Shown here piece after piece: positions 42,051 through 51,339 of a stretch of DNA of 64,000 bases. How positions within the stretch are numbered: the first letter of the stretch is position 1; every line of letters begins with the position of its first letter. Source of the DNA: Stigmatella aurantiaca DW4/3-1 (GTDB lineage Bacteria; Myxococcota; Myxococcia; Myxococcales; Myxococcaceae). The notes under the pieces were generated by a model that saw nothing but the letters and a program-made list of their open reading frames with translations, was not told the origin of the DNA and did not search any database. The position numbers and the translations under genes were made by a program. Location: contig NC_014623.1 of assembly GCF_000165485.1 (NCBI RefSeq), positions 7,396,893 to 7,460,892 of the forward strand, written 5' to 3'.

Positions 42051-43208
42051 ATGTCCCCACGTCGAAATCCCCCTCCCCGCTCCCGCCGCGGCCCTGGGAC
42101 GCGCCCTCCCCGCCCTCCCGGGCGGGCCCCCGAGCCCTCCACATCCCCCCCCCCGGGTCCTCGGATTCCCCCTCGGGTACGCGTCCCCCACACACCCGTG
42201 CAGACCCTACCGCCCTCCCCCGGGCGGTGGCTATGGACCTGCCGTGCAGGCTTCGAGCCCCACCTGTACGAGGAGCTGGCCTGGGCGGGCGCCGCCCCCC
42301 GGTTGCTGGGAGAGGCCCTGGTCGAGAGCAACGGCGCCCCGGGACTGGCGCCCGCCTTTGCCCGCCAGGGCATGCGGGTGTTGGCCAGCAGCCCCTGGCC
42401 CTCGCCCGGATTCTCGGCGGACGCCCTGGCGCGGCAGGTCGCGGCACAGCCCCCCGCCGCGCCCCTGGTCCTTCAGGCGTTCACGCCGGACACCCCTCGC
42501 GGCAATACGCTTGCCCCTCAAGCGGACGCCCTGGCCGATGCCGTGCGCTCCCTGCTGCCCACGGGGCGGTTGCTCGAGGACGCGGCCCGCGCCCGGGAGG
42601 AGGGGGCTCGTTTGGTTTCCTTGTGCCTGGCCCCTGGGCTCGCGGTGCTGGGCGAGGTGCTGGCCCGGGAGGCCCTGTCCCTCGCGCCAGGGGGGCGGCG
42701 GCGCATGCGGCGGGAAGGCGACGCGCCTTCGCGCGCGGCGATGAAGTTGGAGGAGGCGCTCGATGGTCTGCCCTTCGAGCCCGGCCGGGGAGAGGTGTGT
42801 GTGGACCTTGGCGCCGCCCCGGGAGGGTGGACCCAGCGGCTGGTGGCGCGCGGCGCACGGGTCATCGCCGTGGACCCCGCGAAGCTGATGCCGGAGCTGG
42901 CCTCCCACCCGCGCGTCCGTCACATCCAGGAGAGCGCCTTCGCCTTCGCGCCCGAGGAGCCCGCCGACTGGCTCTTTTGTGACATGGCCTGGCGGCCGCT
43001 GGAGGTGGCCCAGTTGCTGGCCAAGTGGGGACGGCGCGGGTGGGCCTCTTACCTGGTGGCCAACATCAAGCTGCCCATGAAGGACAAGAACCCCCTGTTG
43101 GTCCGGGTGCGTCACATCCTGGCCGAAGAGGGGGAATGGAAGGGGCTGACCGTGCGCCAGCTCTACCACGACCGGGACGAGGTCACCGTGACGGCCCACC
43201 GCCGCTGA
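42051..43208 (+). CDS. rlmM: RlmM-like 23S rRNA 2'-O-methyltransferase
   Basis: A 385-residue protein. An Arg/Pro-rich, probably disordered leader of about 70 residues (note that an internal start may exist) precedes a THUMP-like region, starting at CRAGFEPHLYEELAWAGA, and an FtsJ-type Rossmann domain: VCVDLGAAPGGWTQRLVARGARV, then the catalytic tetrad candidates Lys in AAMKLEEAL, Asp in FCDMAWRPLEV, Lys in NIKLPMKDKN and Glu in DRDEVTVTAHR. This order (K-D-K-E) identifies the RlmM/YgdE family, which methylates C2498 in E. coli 23S rRNA. The first ATG of the frame is at 42051. It is divergent from secA, with 175 bases between them. Confidence 0.85.
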   Translation: MSPRRNPPPRSRRGPGTRPPRPPGRAPEPSTSPPPGPRIPPRVRVPHTPVQTLPPSPGRWLWTCRAGFEPHLYEELAWAGAAPRLLGEALVESNGAPGLAPAFARQGMRVLASSPWPSPGFSADALARQVAAQPPAAPLVLQAFTPDTPRGNTLAPQADALADAVRSLLPTGRLLEDAARAREEGARLVSLCLAPGLAVLGEVLAREALSLAPGGRRRMRREGDAPSRAAMKLEEALDGLPFEPGRGEVCVDLGAAPGGWTQRLVARGARVIAVDPAKLMPELASHPRVRHIQESAFAFAPEEPADWLFCDMAWRPLEVAQLLAKWGRRGWASYLVANIKLPMKDKNPLLVRVRHILAEEGEWKGLTVRQLYHDRDEVTVTAHRR

Positions 43209-43255
43209 GCGGCCCCGGCTGCGCCTCGCGAAGCCTTCGCGCTACAAGGGCGGCG

Positions 43256-43948
43256 ATGCCCTACCCCATCGACGATGCCACCGCCACCGCCCTCATCGCC
43301 CTTCACCCCTGGACCGTCGCCCGGAGCGCCCAGCCGGTCCAGCTCGCCGTGGAGACACTGCTGGAGGCCGAGCGCGCCCGGCAGGGCCAGCCAGACAAGA
43401 CCGGGGCGTTCTCGGCACTCGCGCTCACCCAGGGGCCTCTGCTCAAGGAAGAGTTCGATCTGTCCACCCATGCCCACCACGACGGCTGGCGCGTGGGCGC
43501 CGTCATCGCGGACGTGCAGGCGATGATCTCCGTCAACGCACGCTTCGGTTTCACGGTGGGAGACCAGGTACTCCAGGCCACGGTGAACTCCCTGGCCTCG
43601 CAGTTTCCCGGCGCCAAGGTGGTCCGCATCCACCCGGATGCTTTCGCCGCCCTGCTCACCCCCACCTCCCAGCTCTCGGTGCACGCCGATCAGCGAGAGA
43701 CCACCCGGGCGCGCCTCGCCGAGGACACCGCCCAGCTGCTCCCGGAGGACACCCGCCCCGAGGAGCGGCCCCGCCATACCGTGACGTTGATGGAACTCAC
43801 CGTGGACCAGCCGTCTCACTGGCAAGTGCTGGGCCCGCTGCTGTGGGCCGAACTCGAGCGCGCCCACGTCCTCGAACGGCTGGGCCGCACCGGAGACATC
43901 CTCCAGCGGCGGCGCATCCGCCTCGATGGCTTCGTCCCCGCGGGGTGA
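43256..43948 (+). CDS. Degenerate GGDEF-domain protein
   Basis: A 230-residue protein that aligns with diguanylate cyclase folds: VIADVQAMISVNARFGFTVGDQVLQATVNSLASQF corresponds to the D-x-D-x-F-K-x2-ND-x-(Y/H)G-x3-GD helix, and the active-site loop is RIHPDAFAALL where GGDEF would stand. Two glycines are lost and the catalytic Glu is Ala, so it cannot be an active cyclase; nothing suggests c-di-GMP binding either. No receiver or sensor domain is attached. It follows rlmM after 47 bases in the same direction. It is similar in type to the protein at 34449-35435 though not a close paralogue. Confidence 0.6.
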   Translation: MPYPIDDATATALIALHPWTVARSAQPVQLAVETLLEAERARQGQPDKTGAFSALALTQGPLLKEEFDLSTHAHHDGWRVGAVIADVQAMISVNARFGFTVGDQVLQATVNSLASQFPGAKVVRIHPDAFAALLTPTSQLSVHADQRETTRARLAEDTAQLLPEDTRPEERPRHTVTLMELTVDQPSHWQVLGPLLWAELERAHVLERLGRTGDILQRRRIRLDGFVPAG

Positions 43949-43966
43949 AGCCCCTTCCTGGGAGGC

Positions 43967-44878
43967 CTACTCCTCGAGGATGAACTTGCGCGGGTTCTGC
44001 GGGATGCCGTTCACGCGGACTTCGTAGTGCAGGTGCGGCCCCGTGGAGCGGCCCGTGTTGCCCACTGCCGCGATGAGCGACCCGCGCTTCACCTTGTCAC
44101 CCGCCTTCACCAGCATCTTCGCCAGGTGGCCGTAGCGCGTCTTGATGCCGTAGCCGTGGTCGATGACGATCACGTTGCCGTAGCCGCCCTCGAGCCCCGC
44201 GAACACCACCGTGCCATCCGACGGCGCGTGGATCTCCTTGCCGTGGGGCGCCGCGATGTCCAGGCCCGCGTGCGTCACCCGCTCCGCCGTATACGGGTCC
44301 AGCCGCTGCCCGAAGTCGCTCGTCACCCATCCACGCGCCGGCCACACCGAGGGCGTGGAGGCCAGGAGCGACTTCTGATCCTGGAAGTACGCCTGCAACT
44401 CCTGGAGGCTCTGCTCCTGCCGGGTGGCCTCCGCCGAGAGCTTGTCCAGCTTGCCCAGGAGCACGCCCGGCACTTCCGAGTGTGACAGTTGGGTGAACTG
44501 CGTGTCCGTCGTGGGCGCCGTGTTGCCGGGCTCCGTGGGGCCCATGGCCAGGTTGCGCTGCGGATCCGACAGCAGCGTCATCGCACGCAGCTTTTGATCG
44601 AACCGCTCCACCCGGTCCAACGTGGAGCCGATGTGCTCGATGCGCTCACGCACCGACTTGAGCTGGCCGCGCAGCGTGAGGTTCTCTTCCCTCAGGATGC
44701 GGTTCTCCGCGGCGTCCTTCGCGACCTGGAAGTAGTGGGCCGTTGCCCCCAGCGCCACCCCCCCCACCAGCATCACCCCCACGCCCAGCTGGATCAGAAA
44801 GGATCTCTGGATGTGGAAGCGCTTGACGGGAGAGTTGTGGTCCGAGACCACCATGAGGGTGTAGGACTTTTTCGCCAC
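43967..44878 (-). CDS. M23 family metallopeptidase with membrane anchor and coiled-coil
   Basis: A 303-residue envelope protein. A cytosolic N-terminus (MAKKSYTLMVVSDHNSPVKRF) is followed by one membrane helix (FLIQLGVGVMLVGGVALGATA), a coiled-coil (ENRILREENLTLRGQLKSVRERIE) and a C-terminal LytM/M23 domain with zinc ligands HAGLDIAAPHG (H-x3-D) and the second pair in TGPHLHYEVRVNG (H-x-H). This is the layout of EnvC/NlpD- or MepM-like activators and endopeptidases that cut peptidoglycan cross-links during growth or division. All zinc residues are present, so it is likely active. The start is a GTG at 44878 with AGGAGAG a few bases ahead. Confidence 0.88.
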   Translation of the reverse strand: MAKKSYTLMVVSDHNSPVKRFHIQRSFLIQLGVGVMLVGGVALGATAHYFQVAKDAAENRILREENLTLRGQLKSVRERIEHIGSTLDRVERFDQKLRAMTLLSDPQRNLAMGPTEPGNTAPTTDTQFTQLSHSEVPGVLLGKLDKLSAEATRQEQSLQELQAYFQDQKSLLASTPSVWPARGWVTSDFGQRLDPYTAERVTHAGLDIAAPHGKEIHAPSDGTVVFAGLEGGYGNVIVIDHGYGIKTRYGHLAKMLVKAGDKVKRGSLIAAVGNTGRSTGPHLHYEVRVNGIPQNPRKFILEE

Positions 44879-45105
44879 GAACAGCTCTCCTGTTGACGCT
44901 CGACATGGGCACCACAGCGCGGAAACCTAAGATGTCCCTCCCCGCGCCACACCTGTTCCGCCCGCCTGCCTCGCTGCGCCCGTCCGCCATGGGCATTTCG
45001 CTGCAGTTGGAACAGTTTGCGCAGCTATCATCCGGTTTTTCAACGTGTCAAGCTGAACAGACCGAGACCACCCCACATGCACGGTCGGGGGCCTTGGAAA
45101 CTCCA

Positions 45106-45903
45106 TCAGGCCTGAACTTGTACAACGATGACGGTGATGTTGTCGTCGCCGCCCCGCTCGTTGGCGAGATCAATCAACTTCTGCGGCACATCCTGGAAGC
45201 GCGGCGTGTGGAGCACCAGCTCGTGGATCTCCTTGTCCTCGAGCATGTTCGCCAGGCCGTCGGAGCACAGCAGGAACACGTCGCTGGGCTCGGAGATGAC
45301 GCCCATCACGTCCACCTGCACCTCCTCCTCGAAGCCCACCGAGCGGGTGATGATGTTCTTGTACCGGGAGTGCTTGGCCTCCTCGGGGGTGATCATCCCT
45401 GCTTTGATCTGCTCGTTGACCAGGGAGTGGTCCTCGCTGATCTGCTGAATGAGCTCGCCCCGGATGAGGTAGGCACGGCTGTCGCCCACGTGCGCGAAGA
45501 AGGCCTGGTCGTCCTTCACCACCAGGGAGATGACCGTGGTGCCCATGCCGGACAGGCGCGAGTCCTCCTGCGCCGCGGTGTAGATGGCCAGGCACGCCTT
45601 CTCGACGGCGGTGCGCAGGGCCTCGGGAATGAGCGCGTCCTGGAGGTTGCTGGTGGAGATGAACGGGTTGTCCCGGCTCTCTCGCGCCCGGCGCAGCTCT
45701 TTGTCGATGGTCTCGACGGCGATGCGCGAGGCGGTGCCGCCCCCTGCATGGCCGCCCATGCCATCCGCCACGACGTAGAGCTGCAGCTCCTCGTCGATGA
45801 GGAAGCTGTCCTCGTTGTGGTTCCGCTTCCGGCCGACGTCGGTGAGACCGGCCGAGACGACCTTCAGCCGCGGAGAAGCGGTCTGTCCTGCTGTTTTGGA
45901 CAC
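45106..45903 (-). CDS. PP2C-family Ser/Thr protein phosphatase
   Basis: A 265-residue PPM phosphatase, single catalytic domain. Metal-binding and core motifs are all visible: RNHNEDSFL, VVADGMGGHAGGGTAS, GMGTTVIS, VGDSRAYLIR, ITRSVG, LLCSDGLANML, and GGDDNITVIVV. It dephosphorylates Ser/Thr phosphoproteins and needs Mn or Mg. Myxobacteria have many Hanks-type kinases and relatively few such phosphatases, so this is probably a general counterpart of them, possibly including the kinase at the right end of the window; direct evidence is lacking. The GTG start at 45903 begins SKTAGQTASPRLKVVSAGLT. Confidence 0.93.
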   Translation of the reverse strand: MSKTAGQTASPRLKVVSAGLTDVGRKRNHNEDSFLIDEELQLYVVADGMGGHAGGGTASRIAVETIDKELRRARESRDNPFISTSNLQDALIPEALRTAVEKACLAIYTAAQEDSRLSGMGTTVISLVVKDDQAFFAHVGDSRAYLIRGELIQQISEDHSLVNEQIKAGMITPEEAKHSRYKNIITRSVGFEEEVQVDVMGVISEPSDVFLLCSDGLANMLEDKEIHELVLHTPRFQDVPQKLIDLANERGGDDNITVIVVQVQA

Positions 45904-45961
45904 AGCCGGATGCTATGTGACGGCTCGGACCGGAGCAAGGACGTGAATCTTCCGTCTGATA

Positions 45962-47704
45962 TCAAGCGCTCCGCCGGAGCCGCCCCCGGCTCCCCCCCCC
46001 TGGCGCGGGATCTCTCCGCGGACGGGGGGCCCCCCCCATGGCGCGGTGGGCCGAACGAACCAGGGCCTCGGCCGCCCCCAGCGCCTCGCGCGTCACCTCC
46101 ACGCCCGACAGCATGCGGGCCAGCTCCCGCGTGCGCTCGTCCCCCGCGGCCAGCGGCACCACCTCGGAGACGGTGCGCTCCGCCTTGAGCCCCTTGCGGA
46201 TGAGCAGGTGGGCATCCGCATAGGCGGCCACCTGGGGCAAGTGGGTGATACAGAGCACCTGGCGGTGTCCGCTCACCTCCTTGATCATCCGGCCCACCAC
46301 ATCCGCGATGGCACCGCTCACCCCGGAATCCGCTTCGTCCAGGACATACGAGCCACACCCATCGCTGTCCGCGAGCGCTCGCTTGAGGGCAAGCAGCAAC
46401 CGGCTGGCCTCTCCCCCGGAGGCCACCTTCGCCAGGGCCCGCGGGGGCTCCCCCGGGTTGGCGCTGAAGAAGAACTCCACCTCGTCCGTGCCTTCCGGCC
46501 GAAGCGCTCCCCCCGGCGTGATGCGAACCTCGAAGGCCGCCTTTCCCAGGGCCAGCCCGGCGAGCCCTTCGCGCACCTGCGCCGAGAACTCGCCCGCGCA
46601 CGCGGCACGGGCGCGCGACAGACCTGTAGCACTCTCTCTCGCACGCACCTCGGCCACCTGACGCTCCCGCGCCAGCTCCTCGAGAATCTCCGTCCGGTTC
46701 TCCAGCGTGGCCAACTCCGACTCCAGTTCCCCGCGCTTCTTGAGCACGCCCTCCAGCGAGGCGCCGTGCTTGCGGCACAGCCGCTTGATCGCGTCCAGCC
46801 GCTCCTCCACCTCCACCAGCCGGGAGGGATCCGATTCGAGCCCGTCCGCATAGCGGTTCAACCGGCGCTGCGCCTCCTCCAGCTCCGCCAGGGCCGCGCC
46901 CAGCGACTGGACGATGGGCCCGAGCGTCGTGTCGTATCGCACCGCGTCGTTGATGAGCCCCAGCGCCCGCCCCACCGTCTCCAGGGCCGAGCTCTCGTCC
47001 CCCGCGACAAGCACTTCGGCCTCGGCGGCCTGGCGCTTGAGCTTCTCCGCGCCGGCCAGCCGGCGCCGTTCCACATCCAGCTTCACGTCCTCGCCCGGCT
47101 CGGGGTTCAGCCGGTCGATCTCATCGCGCTGAAAACGCAGGAACTCGGCCCGCTCGCGCACCCGGCCCTCGTCCCCGCCCAGCGACTCCATCCGCGCCTC
47201 GACCTCCCGGAATGCCGCGTAGTGCTGGCCATAGGTGGCCAGGGCTTCGCCCAGGTGGCCGTAACGGTCCAGCAGGGCCCGGTGCAGGCTGGCATCGAAG
47301 AGGCTCACGTGCTCGTGCTGGCCGGCGATGTCGACCAACCCCCGCGTCAGGCGGGCCAGCACCCCCACGGTGACCAGCGAGCCGTTGACGTAGGCCTTGC
47401 CGCGCCCGTTGCGCCCCACCACCCGGCGCACCAGCACCTCGTCTCCCAGGTTGGGCAGTCCCAGGTCTTCCAGACGAGAGGCCAGGGCGGGGGTGCACGC
47501 ATAGACCCCTTCCACGGAGGCCTCGTCGCACCCCGCGCGGATGACGTCCGCGTCCGCCCGTCCCCCGAGCAGCAGCCCCAATGCATCCACCAAGATGGAT
47601 TTGCCCGCCCCCGTCTCCCCCGTGAGCACGGTCAAACCGGCTCCGAACCCCACCTCCACCTCTTCAATCACCGCCACGTTCGAAATCCGCAGTCCGAGCA
47701 GCAC
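45962..47704 (-). CDS. recN: DNA repair protein RecN
   Basis: A 580-residue SMC-like ATPase for recombinational repair of double-strand breaks. Walker A is in LTVLTGETGAGKSILVDALGLLLGG (residues about 26-50), the coiled-coil arms lie between about 160 and 370 with a zinc-free hinge, the signature is KVASGGEASRLLLALK, and Walker B is VLDEADSGVSGAIADVV with the conserved D-E-x-D-S/T-G. Length is normal. A GGAGG precedes the GTG start at 47704 (LLGLRISNVAVIEEV). The C-terminal 20 residues are an Arg/Pro/Gly-rich extension, probably unstructured. Its stop is 58 bases from the PP2C gene start in the same direction. Confidence 0.95.
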   Translation of the reverse strand: MLLGLRISNVAVIEEVEVGFGAGLTVLTGETGAGKSILVDALGLLLGGRADADVIRAGCDEASVEGVYACTPALASRLEDLGLPNLGDEVLVRRVVGRNGRGKAYVNGSLVTVGVLARLTRGLVDIAGQHEHVSLFDASLHRALLDRYGHLGEALATYGQHYAAFREVEARMESLGGDEGRVRERAEFLRFQRDEIDRLNPEPGEDVKLDVERRRLAGAEKLKRQAAEAEVLVAGDESSALETVGRALGLINDAVRYDTTLGPIVQSLGAALAELEEAQRRLNRYADGLESDPSRLVEVEERLDAIKRLCRKHGASLEGVLKKRGELESELATLENRTEILEELARERQVAEVRARESATGLSRARAACAGEFSAQVREGLAGLALGKAAFEVRITPGGALRPEGTDEVEFFFSANPGEPPRALAKVASGGEASRLLLALKRALADSDGCGSYVLDEADSGVSGAIADVVGRMIKEVSGHRQVLCITHLPQVAAYADAHLLIRKGLKAERTVSEVVPLAAGDERTRELARMLSGVEVTREALGAAEALVRSAHRAMGGAPRPRRDPAPGGGSRGRLRRSA

Positions 47705-47830
47705 ACACCCTCCGAAATCCGCTTACGGCGCTGGCACTGAACACCCTAGCAGGTAACTCCGACACTGCACAGGCGTTCCGGTCGAGCGCACGCCCGGCGG
47801 ACGGAGGAGGGGGAAAGCGTCTTTTGAGGC

Positions 47831-50800
47831 TCAACTTTCCGTGAACAGGTCGGCGATGTCCTGTTCGGTCAACAACTTACCGAAGTCGCCTTCCGTTCCC
47901 AGCACCCCGGCGGCGAGTTCCTTCTTGCGCCGCTGGAGCGAGAGGATCTTCTCCTCCACGGTGCCCCGGGTGATGAGCTTGTAGCTGATGACGGCCCGGG
48001 TCTGGCCGATGCGGTGGGTGCGGTCCGTGGCCTGGTCTTCCACGGCGGGGTTCCACCACGGATCGTAATGGATGACGTAGTCGGCGGCGGTGAGGTTGAG
48101 GCCGGTGCCGCCCGCCTTGAGGCTGATGAAGAACAGCGGCGGACCCTCTGGGCGGTTGAAGTCGTCCACCTTGGCCATGCGGTCCTTGGTGCGCCCATCC
48201 AGGTAGAGGTAGTTCAGGCCCCGCTTGTCGGCCTCCGTCTTGAGCAGCTCCAGCATCTCGGTGAACTGGCTGAAGACGAGCGCGCGGTGCCCCTCGGCGA
48301 CCAGGTCGTCCACGAGCTGGCCAAAACGCTCCAGCTTGGCGCTGGAGGGCAAGAGCGTGTTGGGCGGCAGCTTGAGCAGCCGCGGATCGCAGCACACCTG
48401 CCTCAGGCGCATCAGGGCCGCGAGAATGGACACCCGGCTGCGCTTGAAGCCCACCTTCTCGATGCTCTCGCTGACCTTGCGGCGGCTCTCCTCCAGCACC
48501 TCGCGGTAGAGGGCCGCCTGGCCCGGCTCCATCTCGCACCAGGCGACGCTCTCCGTCTTGGGCGGCAAGTCGCTCGCCACCTCCGTCTTGAGACGGCGCA
48601 GGATGAACGGCTGGATGCGGCGGCGCAGCCGGTCCCGCGCGCCGATGTCATTGGCCACCTGGATGGGCTGCTCGTAGCGGTCGCTGAAACCCTCGGCGCT
48701 GCCGAGGAAGCCCGGCATGAGGAAGTCGAAGAGGCTCCACAGCTCGCTGAGCCGGTTCTCCAGCGGCGTGCCGGTGAGCGCCAGGCGGGAGTCGCTGGGC
48801 AGCGTCTTGCACGACTGCGCGGTGGCGCTGTCGGCGTTCTTGATGTTCTGCGCCTCGTCGAGGATGACGTAGCGGAAGCCGACCTGGGAGAGCTGATCCA
48901 GATCCCTGCGCACCAAGGCGTAGGAGGTCAGCACCAGGTCCATGTCCTTGAGGTCCTCGGCGCGCTCCTTGCGGTCCTGGCCGTGCCACACCATGACCTT
49001 GAGGTTGGGGGTGAAGCGCTCGGCCTCCCGCTCCCAGTTGGCCAGCACGCTGGTGGGGGCCACGACGAGCGAGGGCTTGCGGCCCTCCTCGTTGGCCACC
49101 TTCTGCAAGAGGCTCAGGGACTGCACCGTCTTTCCCAGGCCCATGTCGTCCGCGAGGATGCCGGACAGGCCGTGGCGGTGCAGGAACCAGAGCCACGACA
49201 GGCCCGACTCCTGGTAGTGGCGCAGCGTGGCGGTGAGCCCCTCGGGCAAGGCCACCTTGGGCACGCCCGCGGTGTCGCGCAGCTCCATCATCGCCTGGCG
49301 CGCCTTGGCCTCCACCTCGGTGAACTCCCCCAGGTCCGCCAGCAGATCCAGCGCCACCGACTGGTGCAGCGGCAGCCGGGTCCGCGTCCGGCCCGGCAAG
49401 GCCCCCGCCTCTTCCAGGATGTCCGCCACGCGCTTGAGTTCGGCGGGGTCCGCCTCCGCGAAGCTGCCGTCCTTGAGGGGCACGAAGCGCCGGCCCGAGT
49501 CCAGCCACATCCGCACCGCGCCCAGGTCCACCGCCTGATCGTCGGTGACGAACTCCGCGTCGAGATCGAACCAGTTCACCCCGCTCATCCCCACCCGGAT
49601 GCGCGGCTTGATCTTCGGGCGCAGCCGCACCTTGGGGGCCTGCACCCCGAAGCGCTCCCAGGCCGAGGGCAGCGAGGCAAGTCCGCGCGCCCAGAACTCG
49701 AGCGCGGCATCCCCGCTGGTCTCGTAGACCTGGGCCGCCCCATCGAAGCGCAACCCCAGCTCCAGCAACTGCTTGCCCGCGCCGCGCTCCAGCTCCTCGC
49801 GCCGGCGGTAGAGCTTGCGGCTCTCGTTGCCCACGCCGCTGGCGTAGCCCAGATGGGAGGCCGAGGGCGACACGGGGACCGTGGTCTGCCCGTAGCGCGC
49901 GGCGAGCTGGACCTTCACACGCTCCGCGGTGCCCTCCAGGGTGAGCAGGAAGTGGGGCTCCACCGACTCGTCCACGTCGATGTTGTCCGCCTTCAGCACC
50001 ATGCGGAAGCGCGGCAGGTGCGCGGCGAAGAACGTCAGCACCCGGTCGAGTTGGGAGGCCGGGAAGGCCATGACCGGCTCCAGCAGCCACTTGCGCAGCA
50101 ACCGGGGCGGAAAGTCTGGCTCCACCGCGAACAACGACTGGGCCTGGATGACCCACGTGCGCTGGCCCGCGAGGAGGATGACGTCCTTGATCTGGGCCCC
50201 CACGCCGTCCGGGAAGAGCAGCTCGATACGGGCCGTGGCGCCATCGGGCCGGGATTCCAGGTGGATCTGCGGGCGCACCGGCTCTTCCGAGAAGAGGAGC
50301 GGGGTGCCCCGGTAGATGACCCGGCGATGGCGCAGCAGCTCGAGCACCTCGGCCAGATCCTCGTCGGAGAGCACGATGCGCGAGTCGTACCGGTGCTCGT
50401 GCCGGGCCAGAACCCCGAAGACCCGCTCGTCGGCCGGCGAGATGCGCATGCCCGCCTGGAGCAGGCGCTTGACGTGCACGGGGCCCTTCATCTGGGCGTC
50501 CTGGCGGCGCACGTCCACCACCCAGTGACGTCCGCCCGGCCCCGTGGTGGACAACGTCAGCCGGTAGAAGAACTCATAGTCCGCCTGCGCGGAGAGGCCC
50601 AACCAGCTCTCCACCTTGGCCAGCGCCGGCAGGCTGACCGCGTCCCCCGCGGGAAGCTCGGGGGCCGGAACCTCCTCTTCATCAAGCTCTAGGCTGGGCG
50701 CCTCGCGCGGGAGCGCGGGCGCGGGCGGCGGGGCGGCCTGCGTGGGCGGAGGCAGGGGGCGGAACCGCGCGGCGTAGATGAGCGCCGCGGCCACCACGTG

Positions 50801-51115
50801 CTCGCAATGGCCTTCGGTGCTCCAGACCGGACAGGTGCAGGCCGAGTTGACCTTGCCCTCCTTGGGCTCCAGCGCCACCTCGTAGCGCTCGCCCGTGGAG
50901 CCCGCGACCTGCGCGCGGATGCGGCCCCCGTCGCGCTGAAGCCCGAAGACGCGGCGGGTCTCCGCGTACTCACGGCCTTTCTTGAATGTCACGGGCGGGA
51001 CCTCGGCCTTCAGGGCGCGCAGCCACTGGCCGTCCTGCGGGGAGAGGGGGTCTCGGGTGTCGACGGGAGATTGCACGAGTCGCGATGAACCCAGGCGAAG
51101 GGAATCTCTTCGCAT
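47831..51115 (-). CDS. SNF2-family helicase with SWIM zinc finger
   Basis: A 1,094-residue DNA-dependent ATPase. The N-terminal part has a SWIM zinc finger (ACTCPVWSTEGHCEHVV, Cys-x-Cys...Cys-x-His, about residues 93-106), followed by a domain of unassigned sequence, the SNF2 ATPase domain from about 640 with Walker A in GILADDMGLGKTVQSLSLL and the DEAQ box in YVILDEAQNIKNADS, and a helicase C domain (YLDGRTKDRMAKVDDF; HRIGQTRAV). SWIM-SNF2 proteins are common in bacteria; their in vivo role is uncertain, with links to transcription or chromosome remodelling. The frame is open to 51280, but the ATG at 51115 (MRRDSLRLGSSRL) begins the conserved part. Other ATGs before the SWIM finger are possible. 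Confidence 0.85.
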   Translation of the reverse strand: MRRDSLRLGSSRLVQSPVDTRDPLSPQDGQWLRALKAEVPPVTFKKGREYAETRRVFGLQRDGGRIRAQVAGSTGERYEVALEPKEGKVNSACTCPVWSTEGHCEHVVAAALIYAARFRPLPPPTQAAPPPAPALPREAPSLELDEEEVPAPELPAGDAVSLPALAKVESWLGLSAQADYEFFYRLTLSTTGPGGRHWVVDVRRQDAQMKGPVHVKRLLQAGMRISPADERVFGVLARHEHRYDSRIVLSDEDLAEVLELLRHRRVIYRGTPLLFSEEPVRPQIHLESRPDGATARIELLFPDGVGAQIKDVILLAGQRTWVIQAQSLFAVEPDFPPRLLRKWLLEPVMAFPASQLDRVLTFFAAHLPRFRMVLKADNIDVDESVEPHFLLTLEGTAERVKVQLAARYGQTTVPVSPSASHLGYASGVGNESRKLYRRREELERGAGKQLLELGLRFDGAAQVYETSGDAALEFWARGLASLPSAWERFGVQAPKVRLRPKIKPRIRVGMSGVNWFDLDAEFVTDDQAVDLGAVRMWLDSGRRFVPLKDGSFAEADPAELKRVADILEEAGALPGRTRTRLPLHQSVALDLLADLGEFTEVEAKARQAMMELRDTAGVPKVALPEGLTATLRHYQESGLSWLWFLHRHGLSGILADDMGLGKTVQSLSLLQKVANEEGRKPSLVVAPTSVLANWEREAERFTPNLKVMVWHGQDRKERAEDLKDMDLVLTSYALVRRDLDQLSQVGFRYVILDEAQNIKNADSATAQSCKTLPSDSRLALTGTPLENRLSELWSLFDFLMPGFLGSAEGFSDRYEQPIQVANDIGARDRLRRRIQPFILRRLKTEVASDLPPKTESVAWCEMEPGQAALYREVLEESRRKVSESIEKVGFKRSRVSILAALMRLRQVCCDPRLLKLPPNTLLPSSAKLERFGQLVDDLVAEGHRALVFSQFTEMLELLKTEADKRGLNYLYLDGRTKDRMAKVDDFNRPEGPPLFFISLKAGGTGLNLTAADYVIHYDPWWNPAVEDQATDRTHRIGQTRAVISYKLITRGTVEEKILSLQRRKKELAAGVLGTEGDFGKLLTEQDIADLFTES

Positions 51116-51339
51116 ACCACAGACAAGGCGCTTCGCGTCGACGGGAAAACGAGAACCCGTTCGGAACGGTGCAAGAGGCCCCCCCGCCTGGTCCACGGGT
51201 GTGAGAGCATCAACGCTTCCCATGGCCCCGTTTTCTCCAGAGAGGCTCTCCCCTTGCTGGGCTACCAAGCCGCACGGCATGTGTGGGAGGAAGATCTACC
51301 TCTCTGGAGGGCCCTCGGCATGAACCCGGAGATCGCCTC

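Noticed and set aside
45009-45020. Sigma-54-like TTGGAACAGTTTGC before the PP2C/M23 genes
   Set aside because: GG and GC are separated by 8 bases, not the required 10, and neither gene has a typical sigma-54 activator context.
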